NCBI GenBank assembly: GCA_965368585.1
Contig: CBDUNM010000222.1
Span: 1 to 5,998 of the forward strand
Reading direction: 5' to 3'
Source of the DNA: JARRQB01 sp965368585
GTDB lineage: Bacteria; Pseudomonadota; Gammaproteobacteria; Chromatiales; Chromatiaceae
DNA length: 5,998 bases
Shown here: piece after piece, positions 5,171 to 5,998 of the stretch
Numbering within the stretch: position 1 is the stretch's first letter
Layout of the letters: the number at the start of each line of letters is the position of its first letter
Notes under the pieces: generated by a model
What the model was told of the DNA's origin: nothing
What the model saw: the letters and a program-made list of their open reading frames with translations, nothing else
The model's database searches: none
Translations under genes and position numbers: made by a program

Positions 5171-5371
5171 ACGGTTTCTCCGAAACTCACAATTGCTATT
5201 CAGGTTACCACAGCAGGGTTGCAACCAAAATTTGACCAAAACGGTGATCAAGTCTTAAAGAAAATCCAGTTGGTAGCGATTCAAATCGAGGGGTCATTCC
5301 GCTACTTGATCGGGTATTGGCAAGATTCGTGCGATATGGTGCCATTCCTGTGGGTAAGCCGTATATAACTA
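5171..5371. other. Non-coding stretch upstream of the Uma2 gene
   Basis: Apart from the Uma2 ribosome binding site at 5176-5181, I see no gene. The stretch is richer in A and T than the flanking genes, as expected for a promoter region serving the Uma2 gene leftward, but no -35/-10 pair is convincing. A minus-strand frame of about 47 codons and a plus-strand tail exist but have no start signal or family likeness. The stretch ends at ACTAG, next to the inferred ISNCY-type element end. Confidence 0.5.
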
Positions 5372-5372
5372 G

Positions 5373-5998
5373 TGTCCGTCCAGAAACGCTAACCGTTTGA
5401 ATATTATTGGAAATAGATGACGAAGGTCAGTGAATGCTCCTGGTAGTTTGATTCGTCTTGTGTAACAACCCCTTGAAACAAAAGCACAAACCAAAAAACC
5501 AGGAGCCGACCATGCGGGAAAAACACACCGTCCAGAGCAGTATATTTGAGACGTACGCCGAACACGAGATCGGCCGCGAGTTGAAGGCCGTGTCCGCTTG
5601 GCTGGATCAGCATCTCGATCTGTTGGACTGGGTCGCAGCCGACATCAAACAACGCAACGTCGAGGAGACAGGGAGAAAAGGGTTAACGATCGAATCAGTG
5701 TTGCGCTGCGCGATTCTCAAACAGTATCGGCAGTTGAGTTACGACGAGTTGGTCTTCTGCTTGGTGGACTCGACCTCGTGTCAAGCCTTCGCGCGCATCA
5801 CTACGGGCTGGGCGCCGAAGAGGGCGACATTGCAAAGTTGTATCAGCGCGATCTCGGAGGTCACCTGGGAACAGATCAATCAGCGCTTGTTACTCAGTGC
5901 CCACAACGCCAGGGTGGAACGCGGCGAGATGTTGCGCATTGACAGCACGGTGACGGATTCGCCGATTCACGCACCGAGCGATAGCACGCTGCTATGGG
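5373..5998 (+). mobile_element. Left part of an ISNCY-type insertion sequence, right end outside the window
   Basis: The element carries an ISNCY-type transposase gene preceded by about 140 bases of leader. The likely left terminus is TGTCCGTCCAGAAACGC, beginning at about 5373 after ACTAG, where the sequence changes character. With the right end missing, neither the inverted repeat nor a target duplication can be confirmed, so the boundary is an estimate. The A-rich stretch CAAACCAAAAAACC precedes the ribosome binding site. Confidence 0.6.
5512..5998 (+). CDS. ISNCY-type DDE transposase, N-terminal 162 residues, 3' end outside the window
   Basis: ATG at 5512 is preceded by AGGAG (5501-5505) with 6 bases between. 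The frame stays open to the window edge. The sequence follows the N-terminus of transposases commonly labelled ISNCY: REKHTVQSSIFETYAEHEIG, then RELKAVSAWLDQHLDLLDWV, then ESVLRCAILKQYRQLSYDEL. The segment MLRIDSTVTDSPIHAPSDST contains the first catalytic aspartate (D144) of the DDE fold, in the usual DST-V-T context. About one third of a full-length protein of roughly 450 residues is visible, with no stop or frameshift. Unlike the other IS remnants here it looks intact, so this is probably the most recent insertion in the window. Confidence 0.82.
   Translation, partial: MREKHTVQSSIFETYAEHEIGRELKAVSAWLDQHLDLLDWVAADIKQRNVEETGRKGLTIESVLRCAILKQYRQLSYDELVFCLVDSTSCQAFARITTGWAPKRATLQSCISAISEVTWEQINQRLLLSAHNARVERGEMLRIDSTVTDSPIHAPSDSTLLW

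Noticed and set aside
4613..5251. Longer Uma2 start at 5251
   Set aside because: The extra 27 residues do not look like the family, and ATG at 5170 has a well-placed GGAGAA.
4937..5368. Plus-strand open frame of 143 codons running past the Uma2 start
   Set aside because: More than half is antisense to Uma2; the rest, in the upstream gap, has no family likeness and no independent start signal.
5404..5652. Minus-strand open frame of 82 codons across the ISNCY leader
   Set aside because: It overlaps the transposase start in antisense and has no coding signal of its own.
5598..5942. Plus-strand open frame of 114 codons inside the ISNCY-type transposase
   Set aside because: It is an alternative frame of the transposase beginning at 5512, which matches its family throughout and is open to the window edge.

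Overview
The window looks like accessory DNA from a moderately GC-rich bacterium, most likely a proteobacterium. That guess rests on the IS families (IS3, IS6, ISNCY-type), the small palindromic intergenic repeats with GCTTCG-type loops, and the Uma2 and DUF4062-NACHT genes. No housekeeping gene is present, so the genus cannot be named.

Left part (1-1839): an insertion-sequence graveyard. The window opens with the last 48 codons of a probable DDE integrase-type transposase. A perfect 15-bp hairpin follows, lying between this and a convergent unknown gene (271-744, minus). That gene's ATG abuts the right end of a truncated IS3-family element (745-859), which keeps the last 26 codons of its OrfB transposase. 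An 802-bp IS6-family element (860-1661) with clear terminal inverted repeats cuts the IS3 element. Its transposase is dead: two in-frame stops and a missing catalytic glutamate. Abutting it is the left end of a second, different IS6-type element (about 1740-1839) whose remainder is gone.

Middle part (1840-3177, plus): immediately after the second IS6 end comes an open frame with glycine-rich hydrophobic segments like those before the toxin tip of polymorphic toxins. It is probably the C-terminal piece of a larger protein whose front was removed by the IS. Its stop codon touches the ATG of a 144-residue acidic protein, the arrangement expected of a toxin and its immunity protein. Neither is identified by a diagnostic motif.

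Right part (3178-5170, minus): a Uma2-family PD-(D/E)XK nuclease gene is followed, 129 bases downstream on the same strand, by a DUF4062-NACHT STAND NTPase gene. The NTPase keeps its N-terminal domain, Walker A and Walker B but is cut off just after Walker B, with a junk tail and a stop codon lying in palindromic repeats. Whole proteins of this type are related to bacterial NLR-like defence ATPases, so this is best read as the wreck of a possible defence gene.

Far right (about 5373-5998, plus): the left end of an ISNCY-type element with an apparently intact transposase N-terminus runs off the window. Overall the window reads as a defence or conflict island worn down by successive IS insertions and repeat-associated deletions.
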